A stretch of 64,000 bases of DNA from Pseudomonadota bacterium. Lineage in GTDB: Bacteria; Pseudomonadota; Gammaproteobacteria; Pseudomonadales; Moraxellaceae. The stretch covers positions 35,392-99,391 of the forward strand of contig JAJZHK010000002.1 in assembly GCA_021804565.1 (NCBI GenBank), given 5' to 3'. The notes beneath the pieces were generated by a model, which was given only the letters and a program-made list of their open reading frames with translations, was not told the origin of the DNA and did no database searches. Positions 34,828-44,586 of this stretch are shown here, piece by piece. Positions within the stretch are counted from its first letter, which is position 1, and each line of letters starts with the position of its first letter. The position numbers and the translations under genes were made by a program.

Positions 34828-35502
34828 TCATAGCGACCAGTCCAGAGCCTGCTCCCCATGCGCGGTCAGCCATTCATTGCAACGCGAGAAATGTCGGCAA
34901 CCCAAAAAACCTCGATGAGCTGACAAGGGTGATGGATGGGGGGCCTTGAATACCGCATGGCGCTGTCTGTCGATGAAAGCCCCCTTTTTCTGGGCATGAC
35001 TGCCCCAAAGCATGAAGACGATAGGCCGCTCACAGGCATTGAGACGCTGCATCACCACATCGGTGAACTGCTCCCAGCCGTGCCCCTGATGGGCACCGGC
35101 CTGACCTTCGGCCACGGTCAGCACCGTATTGAGCAAAAGCACACCACGCTCAGCCCAGGCTTGCAGGCATCCCGACTGCGGCAAAGGCAAGGCGAGATCC
35201 TCATGCCACTCCTTGAGGATGTTTCGTAATGAGGGTGGCCAGGCGACACCGGCAGGCACAGAAAAACACAGGCCTTCAGCCTGTCCCTGGGCATGGTAAG
35301 GATCCTGACCCAGGATGACGGCACGAACCTGGGGCAAGGGGGTCAGCTGAAAGGCACGAAAAATCTGTGCTGACGGAGGAAAAATACGTGTACCGGCGGC
35401 TTTCTCTGCCCGCAAAAAGGCTGACAGCTCACGCATATAAGGCGCTTGCAACTGCTCGCCCAGGGCCTCTTCCCAGCCACGACCCCAAGCCAGCTCAGGC
35501 AT
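34828..35502 (-). CDS. ung: Uracil-DNA glycosylase, family 1
   Basis: Removes uracil from DNA in base-excision repair. 224 aa with the water-activating motif GQDPYHAQGQAEGLCFSVP, LLNTVLTV, and the minor-groove loop HPSPLSAHRGF. The frame is open to 35643, but the ATG at 35502 (MPELAWGRGWEEAL) is the family start and overlaps the TetR stop by eight bases. It is thus co-transcribed with the regulator, an uncommon pairing for ung. Confidence 0.96.
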   Translation of the reverse strand: MPELAWGRGWEEALGEQLQAPYMRELSAFLRAEKAAGTRIFPPSAQIFRAFQLTPLPQVRAVILGQDPYHAQGQAEGLCFSVPAGVAWPPSLRNILKEWHEDLALPLPQSGCLQAWAERGVLLLNTVLTVAEGQAGAHQGHGWEQFTDVVMQRLNACERPIVFMLWGSHAQKKGAFIDRQRHAVFKAPHPSPLSAHRGFLGCRHFSRCNEWLTAHGEQALDWSL

Positions 35503-36184
35503 GATGCTTGCCCTGACCGTAGAGCTGATAGGTAAAGGCGCGACATAAGCGATCCTCATCGAGACTGCCGTCATGGGCCAGCATCGCCTCGAACTGCAAC
35601 TGACGCATGATCGCCAGCACTGCATGCGAGGCCAGGCTGGCATCCGCAGCGCCGATCAGGGTCATGGCCTTTTGCAGGGGCTCAAGCAAGGTCTGCATAT
35701 AATCGAGAGCCGGCTGACGCAGGCGTTCATCCATCAGTGCTGCATAGAAAAAGGCTGTTTCTATGAGCATGCGCTCACGCTGGCTGAGTGCTGTCGTGAC
35801 GATGAAATGGGCGCCACGCCGTGAAAGCTCACGCACCTGTTCATCGTAATAGGGCTGTTCGGATAAACGCGCCGGATCGATGCTGTTCAACCAGGTCAAG
35901 GTCTCCTCCCAGAAGGGACGCACGAATTGCTCGTGGGTCTCCTGGGCATAGAGCACGAAAGCGTCCACGATGAGATCGAGGATATCCTTGAAGTAGTAGG
36001 TCGTGGCTGACAGGGGAACACCGGCTTCCTGGGCGACAGCACGATGTTTGACCGCCCGCACACCATCGCGCGCGATGATGCGCAAAGCTGCCTGTAAAAT
36101 TTCCAGGCGCCGCTTCTTGCTCGAAGTACGCAAGGCCTTGCGTCCCTGATAATACGCCTCGTTATCGACCACCGTCAGACTCAT
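35495..36184 (-). CDS. TetR/AcrR-family transcriptional regulator
   Basis: 229 aa. The N-terminal helix-turn-helix reads RRLEILQAALRIIARDGVRAVKHRAVAQEAGVPLSATTYYFKD when joined across the domain (about residues 27-70), typical TetR_N. The C-terminal ligand domain is all-helical. The ATG at 36184 follows GGAGCGAGGG; an ATG four codons earlier has no ribosome-binding site. Its likely targets are its own operon with ung or unlinked genes; no divergent transporter is adjacent. Confidence 0.9.
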   Translation of the reverse strand: MSLTVVDNEAYYQGRKALRTSSKKRRLEILQAALRIIARDGVRAVKHRAVAQEAGVPLSATTYYFKDILDLIVDAFVLYAQETHEQFVRPFWEETLTWLNSIDPARLSEQPYYDEQVRELSRRGAHFIVTTALSQRERMLIETAFFYAALMDERLRQPALDYMQTLLEPLQKAMTLIGAADASLASHAVLAIMRQLQFEAMLAHDGSLDEDRLCRAFTYQLYGQGKHHA

Positions 36185-36222
36185 CCCTCGCTCCATGAGG
36201 GCTTAGTATAACGGCTGGGAGC

Positions 36223-38145
36223 TCAGAGCTGAAAGCGGTTCACCTTGCCGGCCAGATCATCGGCCCAAGCTGATAACTCTGCCGTTGCCACCGCCGAGGC
36301 ATGGATCAGATCGGCATTTTGGCGACTGACCTCACCGATCCCGGCCACATGACGGTTGATCGATTGCGCGACTTGCGACATCTCCTCGATGGCACCGGCG
36401 ATTTCGATATTTTTGTCGGCGACGCGGGCGATGATGGATTGCGTCGCATCGAGCACCTGGCCTGCCGCAAAGGCTGAGGCAACACACTGATCGGTCACCT
36501 TCCTGCTGCTCTCCATCGACTGCTGAGCTTGCGACGAGCCATCCTGAAAACGTCGTATAAGCTGGTCGATCTCATGCGTTGCGGCCTGTGTCCGCGCCGC
36601 CAGGGTTCTGACCTCATCGGCCACCACGGCAAAACCGCGGCCCTGCTCACCGGCCCGTGCCGCCTCGATGGCAGCATTGAGTGCGAGCAGATTGGTCTGA
36701 TCCGCCACCCCGCGAATCACCGCCACGATCGAACCCATCGCCTCGCCATGACGCTGCAACTGGTCGAAACGATCACCGGTCTCCTGCAGCATGGCTGCCA
36801 GCTGACGGATGTCGGCCAGCGTCGAGGCCACCATGCCCTGCCCCTCATCGACCTTGTCTTTGCCCATCGCCATCTCGCCGGAAGCCGCTTCAGCATTGCT
36901 GGCAATATGACTGACCGCCTCGCTCATCTGCTCCATGGAGGCGACCACCTGATCGGTCTGGTGCACCTGTGTGGCCACCCCCGTGCGGCTCTGCTCGGTG
37001 GCAATCGACAAGCTCTCAGCTGAACCTGCCAGCTGGCGTGCGACCCGCGACAGATCCTCGACCACCGACTGAAAACTTGTCGCCATGGCATTGAGACCCA
37101 TCGCCACGTCGCGCATTTCATCCTGTGACTCCAGCGCAGCACGCACCTGCAGACGCCCGGCCGACAGATCGGCCAGCGTGCGCAGCAGGGTTTCAATATG
37201 ACGAGCAAAACCCCAATAGAGCAACAACTGCGCCAGGGTCACAACGAGGACAAGCATACCGAGAGCGGCAACGTACCACCACTGCCGCATCAGCAGGCGC
37301 GATGCCTGCTGCTGGAGCCGCTGTTCCAGGTCATCGTTGATGAGCTTTTGCAAGTGCCGGGTCGCGACCACCGGCTGCGAGGACATCTGCTGCTCGATCG
37401 CCGGACTGAGGCTCTGTCCAAGCTCCATACGCGCAATCAGAGTCTCCTGTGCCCGCCGCCCCTGATCGAGCTCACGATAAGCCCGCCCCAGGGGCGTGGA
37501 CGGGGCAATCGCCCATGAAGACAGCAGGCTTTGCAAGGCATGGTACTGGCGAGCAATATTGAGCCGATAGACATCAAGTCGACCCCGGTCATAGTCATCT
37601 TGCGCACCGCCTTGCATGAGGATACCTTTGACATTGGCAAACTGAACAGCGAGGCTGGGCAGGATCATAGCAGACAGCCGCTGCAGACCATTGCGCCTGG
37701 GGTCGTGATCAAAGTACAGGCCTTGCTGCAAAGCCGTCTCATGCATGGCATCGATGATTTGCTCACTGAGCTGGACATAAAAAGCCATCAGCTGGCCCAG
37801 AGGGTCCTGATCGTGCCAGGACAGATGAGCGATCTCGGCCTTGAGCTCGGGCAGACCCTGTAGGCCGGTCAACCGACTGGCAAGGTCCTGGTCTATACGC
37901 TGACGTCGAGCAGGCGAGGCCAGGGGGCTGTTCTGGCGCATAAACAGCGTCTCCCGCCGCCGTTGTTGAACCAGGGCCAGCACATCTTGCAACGAACGCT
38001 CTTGATGAAGACCACTAATTTCTCGTTCCACACTCAAACCCTGCTGCCAGGCATCGTGGACCTGCAAAACACCCAGGCCTAACAGTGGCAGCAAAGACAG
38101 CAAAGACACCCAGGCAAATTTGCTGCGATAGCTGAATCTATCCAT
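36223..38145 (-). CDS. Methyl-accepting chemotaxis protein
   Basis: 640-aa inner-membrane chemoreceptor. TM1 is about 11-31, then a periplasmic helical sensor of about 240 residues resembling nitrate/nitrite-sensor-type (NIT-like) helical bundles, TM2 about 290-312, HAMP, and a signalling domain with the conserved tip [21 protein letters not shown] second start at 38166 overlaps the upstream gene. It follows the PAS-GGDEF-EAL gene by five bases, so chemosensing and c-di-GMP turnover share one transcript. The ligand is unknown; NIT-like is a loose impression only. Confidence 0.9.
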   Translation of the reverse strand: MDRFSYRSKFAWVSLLSLLPLLGLGVLQVHDAWQQGLSVEREISGLHQERSLQDVLALVQQRRRETLFMRQNSPLASPARRQRIDQDLASRLTGLQGLPELKAEIAHLSWHDQDPLGQLMAFYVQLSEQIIDAMHETALQQGLYFDHDPRRNGLQRLSAMILPSLAVQFANVKGILMQGGAQDDYDRGRLDVYRLNIARQYHALQSLLSSWAIAPSTPLGRAYRELDQGRRAQETLIARMELGQSLSPAIEQQMSSQPVVATRHLQKLINDDLEQRLQQQASRLLMRQWWYVAALGMLVLVVTLAQLLLYWGFARHIETLLRTLADLSAGRLQVRAALESQDEMRDVAMGLNAMATSFQSVVEDLSRVARQLAGSAESLSIATEQSRTGVATQVHQTDQVVASMEQMSEAVSHIASNAEAASGEMAMGKDKVDEGQGMVASTLADIRQLAAMLQETGDRFDQLQRHGEAMGSIVAVIRGVADQTNLLALNAAIEAARAGEQGRGFAVVADEVRTLAARTQAATHEIDQLIRRFQDGSSQAQQSMESSRKVTDQCVASAFAAGQVLDATQSIIARVADKNIEIAGAIEEMSQVAQSINRHVAGIGEVSRQNADLIHASAVATAELSAWADDLAGKVNRFQL

Positions 38146-38150
38146 CCCGT

Positions 38151-39890
38151 TCAGGAGTAAGCGCATAGCAAAGACTCTGCTTGTTCTAGCCAAAGGGTAT
38201 CGAGCGCAGTGGGACGCCCGAGATGGTAACCCTGGACGTAATCGACGCCCATACCGCGTAAGATCGAGAGGGTCTGGGCGTCTTCACAGAACTCGGCTAT
38301 CGTCAGTTTGCCGGTCGCATGAGCCAGATCATTCATCGCCCGCACCATCGCCTGGTCGGCCACGTCCTGGCTCATCTGGTGGACAAAACTGCCGTCGATC
38401 TTGAGCAGGTCGACAGGCAGATCTCGCAGATAAGCCAGCGAAGACATCCCTGAGCCAAAATCGTCCAGAGCGACATGGCAGCCCCTAGCACGTAAACCGG
38501 CAAGCAACTGACCGGCCTCCTGCATATTGCTGATAGCCAGGGTCTCGGTGACCTCAAAGCATAGTTTGTGGGGAGGAATCTCATACTGCTCGATGAGCGA
38601 CTGGATATGAGTCAAGCTGCCCGGGTGACTGACCGAGGCTGCCGACAAATTGATGGCACAGCTTTCTATGCAGGCCAGTCGGCGTTGATCAGCGTGTAGC
38701 CACTGCAGGGTGTGCTCGATCACCCATCGATCCAGCTGCAGCATCAAGCCATGATGCTCCGCTGCCGGCAGAAAAACCCCAGGAGCCAATATCTCCCCGG
38801 CCTCACCACGCAGACGCAGCAAGACCTCAAAGTGCAGTCCCATGGACAGCTCCTGCAAGGGCGTCATGCTCTGCCCGTAGAGCAGCAACCCCCCCTCCGC
38901 CATGGCCGCGTTCAGGCGCCTTACCCAGTACAGGCTGTAGGTGCCGCCCAACTCTGCGGCGGTCGCTCCCGGGCTGCCCCTGGCCAGACAGTGCAAGGTG
39001 TCCCGACCGGCTCGCCGGGCCAGCTCGCAGGCCCTCTCCACCCCCTGCAAAGCCTCGCTGCTATCGCGGGCCTGTGCGTCAAGCTCGGCCACGCCGACGC
39101 TGACCGTCAGCGGACAGGCGACGCCACGCCAGCTAAAAGACCACGCCCGGACACGCTCCACGATCAGCTCGGCGATACGCTGTCCGCCCTCGAGCGGGCA
39201 GCGCCACAAGAGCAATAAAAACTCATGTGAACTCGACCTTGCCAGGACATCCTGACGCCTGATCAGCGAGCGCAATAGTGTCGCCAGTTCACGCAGGCAA
39301 TGATCACCAGCGGCTACGCCACAGGTGTTCTGTATACGGCGGAACTGGTCCATATCGATGCTGCACAGCGTGTGCACCTGTCCATGCTCGGCATAGTCCT
39401 GCATCGCCTCTTGCAGATAAACCGCAAAAGCCTCGCCATGCAGCAGACCGGTCAAGGCGTCGCGTTCCTCCTCGGCGACCGTATCGAGCGTCCACCCCGA
39501 TGCGCGTCTATCACGCAAGAGCAGCAAGACGTGTTCTTCACCCCACGCGTAGCACTCACCTTCCAGCTTCTGTGACCTCTGTCGGCAGGCGCTGACCGTC
39601 AAAGACTCGCCCCAGCGCAACCTTGAGGCGCGATGGCAGGCTTGCATCAGGGCCGGCCAGCTGTCCTCGCCGTGAGCATCACGGCAGGCCAGATAGTCGG
39701 CCAGCCGCAAGCCTGGGTCGGAGAGTTCACTCCAGTCCAGACCAAGGATGACCCGAGCCACTTCATTGCAGGCGAGGATATGGCCCTGACGGTCGATCTC
39801 GATCAGGCCGTCGCTGAGATGGCGAAACAGCAAAGGCCAGTTCGCTTGCACCAAGGGCTGCCCTGCTGACATGTCCTGCTTAAGTTGCAC
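38151..39890 (-). CDS. PAS-GGDEF-EAL protein with degenerate GGDEF; probable c-di-GMP phosphodiesterase
   Basis: 579 aa, soluble. An N-terminal PAS-like segment ([19 protein letters not shown]) is followed by a GGDEF domain whose active site reads SSHEF, so cyclase activity should be lost. The C-terminal EAL domain has EVL in place of EAL but keeps the metal and catalytic residues seen as [32 protein letters not shown] and IAEFCED, so it probably hydrolyses c-di-GMP. A GTG at 39890 with GAGG nine bases upstream is preferred; an ATG at 39872 has poor spacing. Followed by a chemoreceptor gene. Confidence 0.88.
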   Translation of the reverse strand: MQLKQDMSAGQPLVQANWPLLFRHLSDGLIEIDRQGHILACNEVARVILGLDWSELSDPGLRLADYLACRDAHGEDSWPALMQACHRASRLRWGESLTVSACRQRSQKLEGECYAWGEEHVLLLLRDRRASGWTLDTVAEEERDALTGLLHGEAFAVYLQEAMQDYAEHGQVHTLCSIDMDQFRRIQNTCGVAAGDHCLRELATLLRSLIRRQDVLARSSSHEFLLLLWRCPLEGGQRIAELIVERVRAWSFSWRGVACPLTVSVGVAELDAQARDSSEALQGVERACELARRAGRDTLHCLARGSPGATAAELGGTYSLYWVRRLNAAMAEGGLLLYGQSMTPLQELSMGLHFEVLLRLRGEAGEILAPGVFLPAAEHHGLMLQLDRWVIEHTLQWLHADQRRLACIESCAINLSAASVSHPGSLTHIQSLIEQYEIPPHKLCFEVTETLAISNMQEAGQLLAGLRARGCHVALDDFGSGMSSLAYLRDLPVDLLKIDGSFVHQMSQDVADQAMVRAMNDLAHATGKLTIAEFCEDAQTLSILRGMGVDYVQGYHLGRPTALDTLWLEQAESLLCAYS

Positions 39891-40095
39891 CGGTATGATC
39901 CTCGCCGAAATACAGGATAGGCAGCTATCGTCCGAGTCGATCCAGGCCGCACGTCCTCAGTACAAGTGTAGATCAGCCGGACAGGAGTGCCAGTTGGCGA
40001 TTACGATGATCAAGCCTGCGCCTTGGCGTATGATCAGACGGCTTGTCTGTCCCCCATAGAACAAGGATCCTGGCCCCCGTCTGCACGGTCCTGAG

Positions 40096-40135
40096 CTGAC
40101 TTGCGTCAATTTGCATCTAATATACACATTATAAT
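40096..40135 (+). promoter_or_regulatory. FNR/DNR-type box and -10 of the nirK promoter
   Basis: CTGAC-TTGC-GTCAA at 40096-40109 matches the DNR/FNR palindrome TTGAC-N4-GTCAA at 9 of 10 bases. A consensus TATAAT is at 40130-40135, so the box centre falls about 40 bases upstream of the expected transcription start, the class II activation site. No -35 hexamer is seen, as expected for an activator-dependent promoter. The nirK ATG follows at 40171. Confidence 0.72.
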
Positions 40136-40170
40136 ATGGTGAACATCAACATCTGACCGGGAGTGAAACC

Positions 40171-41532
40171 ATGCAGCACCCATCCAGACTGATACTGGCC
40201 GTTCTGCTCTGCTCAGCCCTGGGTGGCCAGGCAGCCGATAACATGCCGCGCATCGAAGAGGTCCTGGTCAGTCCCCCGGCGGTACCATCGCCCATCAGCC
40301 GGCGCACACCGGCTACCGTGGTCGTGCACCTGCGCACCGAAGAAAAGATCATGGAACTGGCCGATGGCGTGCGCTACGACTTCTGGACCTTCAACGGCAG
40401 TGTCCCCGGGCCGATGATACGCGTGCGTGAAGGCGATACCGTGGAGCTGCATTTGCACAATGCCCCCAACTCACACATGTCGCACAACATCGACCTGCAC
40501 GCCGTGATGGGCCCTGGCGGCGGTGCAGCTGTCACCGGTACCGCACCGGGTCATGACAGTGTGCTCACTTTCAAGGCGATGCGGCCGGGGCTTTTTGTCT
40601 ATCACTGTGCGACGGCACCTGTGCCCATGCACATTGCCAATGGCATGTACGGCAGCATTCTTGTCGAACCCGCCGAAGGTCTGGCGAAAGTTGATCATGA
40701 GTACTTTCTCATGCAAGGTGATTTCTATACCCAGGGACGCTATCACGACCCTGGACTGCAGAACTTCGATACCGAAAAACTGCTCAATGAGCAGCCCAGC
40801 TATGTCCTCTTCAATGGTCGTGAAGGTGCGCTCAATGGTGACAAGGCTCTGCAAAGCAAGACCGGCGAGCACGTACGTCTCTTCGTCGGCAATGGCGGAC
40901 CCAACCTGAGCTCGAGCTTTCATGTGATCGGACAAATTTTTGACACCGTCAGCATCGAAGGCGGTAGCGCCGTCAATCATAATGTCCAGACCACCCTCAT
41001 TCCGCCTGGCGACGCCAGCATCATCGAAATGACCACGGAGGTCCCTGGCACCTACCTGCTCGTCGACCATGCGATCACCCGCGCTTTCATGAAAGGCGCC
41101 CTGGCACAGCTGCACGTCAGCGGTCCTGCACGACCTGAGCTCTACCATGGCCAGGCCGCAACGCCTGCCGAGCACAGTGAACCGGTCACGACCCATGATT
41201 CCATGGCCATAGGCAAGCGAGTCTTTACCCAGATCTGCTCAGCCTGTCACCAGGGCAATGGCATGGGACTGCCGGGTGCCTTTCCTCCCCTGGCCATGTC
41301 CGACTATCTGAACAGCGACCCCCATCGAGCCATCTCCATCGTGCTGCACGGACTCAGTGGTCATATCACGGTCAACCATACCGGCTACGAGTCACAGATG
41401 CCGGCTTTTGGACCGCAACTGGGCAATGAAGAGATCGCCGGAGTACTCACCTATGTGCTCAACAGTTTCAACAACAAAGGCGGCAGCATCAGCCCCGAGG
41501 AAGTCGACAAGGCGCGTAAGGGCCAGCCTTAG
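40171..41532 (+). CDS. nirK: Copper nitrite reductase fused to a C-terminal cytochrome c domain
   Basis: Reduces nitrite to nitric oxide in the periplasm. 453 aa: signal peptide to about residue 22, two cupredoxin domains, then a class I cytochrome c domain from about 350 with haem site CSACH and axial Met in SQMPAFG. Type 1 copper ligands are visible in [18 protein letters not shown]; type 2 histidines in HNIDLH, YHC and SSFHVIG; catalytic Asp in NIDLHAV. The tethered haem can feed electrons to the copper site. GGGAG precedes the ATG. Head of a nirK-nirV-sco operon under an FNR/DNR-like box. Confidence 0.95.
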   Translation: MQHPSRLILAVLLCSALGGQAADNMPRIEEVLVSPPAVPSPISRRTPATVVVHLRTEEKIMELADGVRYDFWTFNGSVPGPMIRVREGDTVELHLHNAPNSHMSHNIDLHAVMGPGGGAAVTGTAPGHDSVLTFKAMRPGLFVYHCATAPVPMHIANGMYGSILVEPAEGLAKVDHEYFLMQGDFYTQGRYHDPGLQNFDTEKLLNEQPSYVLFNGREGALNGDKALQSKTGEHVRLFVGNGGPNLSSSFHVIGQIFDTVSIEGGSAVNHNVQTTLIPPGDASIIEMTTEVPGTYLLVDHAITRAFMKGALAQLHVSGPARPELYHGQAATPAEHSEPVTTHDSMAIGKRVFTQICSACHQGNGMGLPGAFPPLAMSDYLNSDPHRAISIVLHGLSGHITVNHTGYESQMPAFGPQLGNEEIAGVLTYVLNSFNNKGGSISPEEVDKARKGQP

Positions 41533-41551
41533 GCGACTGCTGTGCGGCGCC

Positions 41552-42292
41552 ATGACCTTGCTCGGCACGGGCCTGGCGTCCGCCGCTGCGCTTTATATCG
41601 ACATGCCCGGAGGGCGCTTCGAGAGCGCTCTGGCCGGTCCTGAGGGCAAGCCGGAGTCGCTGCAAATACGCCCCTTCGCGATGCGCGCCTGGCCGGTGCA
41701 GGTCGGGGAACTGGAGCACTTCCTCTGTCAGCACCCATCGTGGCAGGCAGGACAGATCGCAGCAATTTTACGCCACCCCGGGCCGCACAGCGACGCCGCA
41801 GCCGGCTGCGCTGCCGCCACTCAGACCGCGCGGCCGGCCACCGACGTCAGCTGGTTTGTGGCGCGCGCCTACTGCACCAGTGAGCAGGCCCGCCTGCCCA
41901 CCTGGTTTGAGTGGGAGTACGCTGCCGCCGCCAGCGCGGACAGCCATGACGCCCGCCAGAGTCACGCCTATCTGCAGCGTATTTTGCAGCGCACCCTGGC
42001 ACCGCCGGCGACCTTGACGCACCTGCATCACAGCATCGATGGCATCTATGGGCTCTATGATGGCTACTGGGAGTGGCTGGATGACGCCGCTGCCCTGTTT
42101 CCTCAGGATGACGCACGGGCTGCCGATGGGGTCAGCTCCTTGCAGCTTTGTGGCGGCGCGGCCCTGGCCTTCTTCCACAAAGAGAACTATGCCTTGATAC
42201 TCCGCGCTGGCGCCCTTGCCAATGCCGACCCACGTTCCGGCAACCCACTGACCACTTTCCGCTGTGTGCGGCCCCGACCAGGAGTTCGCTGA
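41552..42292 (+). CDS. nirV: NirV-like protein of the SUMF1/formylglycine-generating-enzyme fold
   Basis: 246 aa directly after nirK. The fold is seen in DMPGGRFESALAG at the start, FAMRAWPVQVGELEHFL, DVSWFVARAYCTSEQARLPTWFEWEYAAAA and the final FRCVRP. NirV proteins accompany nirK in several denitrifiers; their role is unknown. The ATG at 41552 gives a short signal-like start (MTLLGTGLASAAA) lacking positive residues; an upstream start inside nirK is possible and would add RRLL before the hydrophobic part. The stop overlaps the SCO start by one base. Confidence 0.78.
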   Translation: MTLLGTGLASAAALYIDMPGGRFESALAGPEGKPESLQIRPFAMRAWPVQVGELEHFLCQHPSWQAGQIAAILRHPGPHSDAAAGCAAATQTARPATDVSWFVARAYCTSEQARLPTWFEWEYAAAASADSHDARQSHAYLQRILQRTLAPPATLTHLHHSIDGIYGLYDGYWEWLDDAAALFPQDDARAADGVSSLQLCGGAALAFFHKENYALILRAGALANADPRSGNPLTTFRCVRPRPGVR

Positions 42293-42924
42293 TGATCTTA
42301 CGCAAGCTGTGCCTGCTGATAAGCATCTGCTGTCTGGCCAGTTCGGCACAGACGGCCGCCGGGGACAATAGCATCTATGAACTGCCGGCCCTGCAACTGA
42401 GTGATCAGAGCGGGCATGCCTTCCGTCTCGCCAGCCGTCAGGGTCAGCCCTATCTCTTAGGCCTGTTCTATGCCTCCTGCCAGCAAGCCTGTCCGGTACA
42501 GATTGCACTTTTAAAACATCTGCAAAAATTCCTGCTGCAGCAGGGGCGGCCGCAGCCTGCGGTGCTTTTGATCAGTTTTGACCCTGAACATGACGACCTG
42601 GCCCATCTGCAGGCGCTGGCCGACCGGCAACACTTGCCGACCGGGCTATTCAGCCTGGCCCGCGTCGAGTCCGGCGATCTCGGGATGCTCGCCGGCGCCT
42701 TGGGGATCAGCTGGCACCAGCGCGCCGATGGCGAGTTCCAGCACAACACCAGAATCAGCTGGATCGATGCACAAGGTCATGTGCTGCGTCAGTTCAGCGA
42801 GGAGGACCTGATGCACACCGAGAGTGTCAACTTCATCATTCAGGCCTTGGGTGGCCAAGCCTTGCACTGCCCCAGCCAGGTCAGCGCGGTAAACCAGGCC
42901 TTGTGTCAGGATCAGCCTCGATGA
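42292..42924 (+). CDS. SCO1/SenC/PrrC-family copper chaperone
   Basis: 210 aa, exported or membrane-anchored (hydrophobic residues 5-20). The thioredoxin-like fold carries the copper-binding CxxxCP motif as YASCQQACPVQ near residue 60 and the distal histidine region around QHNTRISWIDAQG. SCO proteins supply copper to cytochrome oxidase or to other cuproenzymes; position in a nirK operon suggests service to the NirK copper sites. The start is coupled to nirV (TGATG). The last 44 bases overlap the convergent methyltransferase gene. Confidence 0.88.
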   Translation: MILRKLCLLISICCLASSAQTAAGDNSIYELPALQLSDQSGHAFRLASRQGQPYLLGLFYASCQQACPVQIALLKHLQKFLLQQGRPQPAVLLISFDPEHDDLAHLQALADRQHLPTGLFSLARVESGDLGMLAGALGISWHQRADGEFQHNTRISWIDAQGHVLRQFSEEDLMHTESVNFIIQALGGQALHCPSQVSAVNQALCQDQPR

Positions 42925-43627
42925 CATAGACATAGAGCTGCGTTTGCAAACGCCCGGTTGAAAGCGGCCAAAGCTCATGATAAGGCTGTCCGGGAATCGC
43001 GAAACTATTGCTGATCAGCAGGCTGCCGGCATGCATCTCGGTACAGGCCTTGTGCCAAAGCCGAGGCATAGGTGCCGGTGACAAGAAGGCATAGACCAGA
43101 TCAAAACCCGACAGAGAAACGTCCCAGAGATTGCCCTGTCTGATACGGCAGTTGGGCAAGCGTCGACAGCGCCAGCGTGCCAGCGCCGACCACAGCCAGG
43201 ACTGCTCGACACCCTCGAAATAGACCTCCGGATGACGACGCGCCCAAGCCTGCAGCAAGCCACCTGTGGCACACCCGAGATCGATGCATCGCTGTCCCGG
43301 GACCAACACCGCATCGAGCCTGTCGATACACTCGGCGGCGCTGAGATAAAAAGGCACACGATCCTTGTCGACACGGCCCTGGCTCAGCCAGAGCAAGAGA
43401 AAAAACGACAGGCAAAAGATCGGGCTCAGCCCTAGGTGCAGGCCCAGGGCCAAGGCTGCCGACAAGAGCAGGTGCCCCATCCAGGGTTGCTCCCGACAGC
43501 AGAGATAGCGCATGAGCTGCACCAGGAGCATCTGCAGCAGCGCCTGGGGCAGCCAGTCCTGTACCCAGCTCATCGCTAACAGCCAGGCCACGCCTTGCAG
43601 AATGAGCCACGTGAACAGGGGGGACAT
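42881..43627 (-). CDS. Membrane-anchored SAM-dependent methyltransferase
   Basis: 248 aa. Residues 1-80 hold three or four hydrophobic segments; the rest is a class I methyltransferase with SAM site RCIDLGCATGGLLQAWA and acidic YFEGVEQSWLW, followed by FDLVYAFLSPAPMP. Its target is unknown. The start is three bases past the motB stop, so it is in the motAB transcript although not a known motility gene. Its 3' end overlaps the sco gene. Confidence 0.75.
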   Translation of the reverse strand: MSPLFTWLILQGVAWLLAMSWVQDWLPQALLQMLLVQLMRYLCCREQPWMGHLLLSAALALGLHLGLSPIFCLSFFLLLWLSQGRVDKDRVPFYLSAAECIDRLDAVLVPGQRCIDLGCATGGLLQAWARRHPEVYFEGVEQSWLWSALARWRCRRLPNCRIRQGNLWDVSLSGFDLVYAFLSPAPMPRLWHKACTEMHAGSLLISNSFAIPGQPYHELWPLSTGRLQTQLYVYVIEADPDTRPGLPR

Positions 43628-43630
43628 CGT

Positions 43631-44575
43631 TCAGTGGTGGTTCGACTGGAGCTGCTGCAAGCTGATACCATCCTTGCCCACCCCTGAGAGTATGGCCTGC
43701 TGGGTCTGGGTATTGAGCACGGTGATGCTGATACGCCGATTTTCGGGGTCAAAAACATTGTCGACATTGTAAGGCACGGCGTCGGCGAGGCCCTGCACCC
43801 GTAAAACCTTGGCCGGCTGCATCCCGCCGGCCAGCAGTTCCCGACGACAGGCATTGGCCCGATCGGAGGAGAGCTCCCAGTTGCTATAGCCGATATGATC
43901 TCCGCCATACGGCGAAGCATCGGTGTGTCCAGAAATACTGATCTGATTGGGGACGTTATTCAACAGTTTGCCGATCTCGTGCATCAGCTCACGCGAGTAG
44001 GGCTGCATCTCGACCGAGCCGGAGGCGAACATCGGGCGGTTCTTCTCATCCATGATCTGTATGCGCAGGCCTTCTGGAGTCATGCTCAAGGCGATCTGTG
44101 ACTTCAGGCTGGCCAGATCAGGATTGAGCTGCAAGGTCCGCTCTATTTTTTTCTGCAGTTTTTCCAGCTGTTCACTTTCCACTTTCTGCTGCTGTTTTTG
44201 CAGAATTTTTTTGGCCTCGTCCGACTCAATCGCCTGGGGTGCCTTGTTACCGTGGGTGTTGGGCACTTCATTGATTTTTTTATCAGAGTCGCCACTGGGG
44301 CGCGACAGGTCCTTGCCCCCCCCGTCCATGACGCTTTCCCGGTTGCCGGTCCCTTCGCTATTGAACATGGCCGCCTGAACCGTGGTCGAGAAGTACTCGG
44401 CGATGCCACGCAGCTTGGCCTTGTTGACTGAAGACAGCAGCCACATCAACAAAAAGAAAGCCATCATGGCGGTGACAAAATCGGCGTAGGCAATCTTCCA
44501 GGCGCCGCCATGGTGACCACCACTGACCTTTTTGACCCGCTTGACGACGATGGGACGGCCAGGATCGATACTCAT
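43631..44575 (-). CDS. motB: Flagellar motor stator protein MotB
   Basis: 314 aa. A basic N-terminus (VVKRVKKVSGGHHGGAWK) precedes the single TM helix with the proton-binding Asp in YADFVTAMMAFFLLMWLL. A linker and C-terminal OmpA-like peptidoglycan-binding domain follow (ISGHTDASPYGG, NWELSSDRANACRRELL). It anchors the stator to the cell wall. The start is 11 bases after motA. No other flagellar genes are in the window, as often for motAB. Confidence 0.96.
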   Translation of the reverse strand: MSIDPGRPIVVKRVKKVSGGHHGGAWKIAYADFVTAMMAFFLLMWLLSSVNKAKLRGIAEYFSTTVQAAMFNSEGTGNRESVMDGGGKDLSRPSGDSDKKINEVPNTHGNKAPQAIESDEAKKILQKQQQKVESEQLEKLQKKIERTLQLNPDLASLKSQIALSMTPEGLRIQIMDEKNRPMFASGSVEMQPYSRELMHEIGKLLNNVPNQISISGHTDASPYGGDHIGYSNWELSSDRANACRRELLAGGMQPAKVLRVQGLADAVPYNVDNVFDPENRRISITVLNTQTQQAILSGVGKDGISLQQLQSNHH

Positions 44576-44586
44576 GAGCCCTGCCC

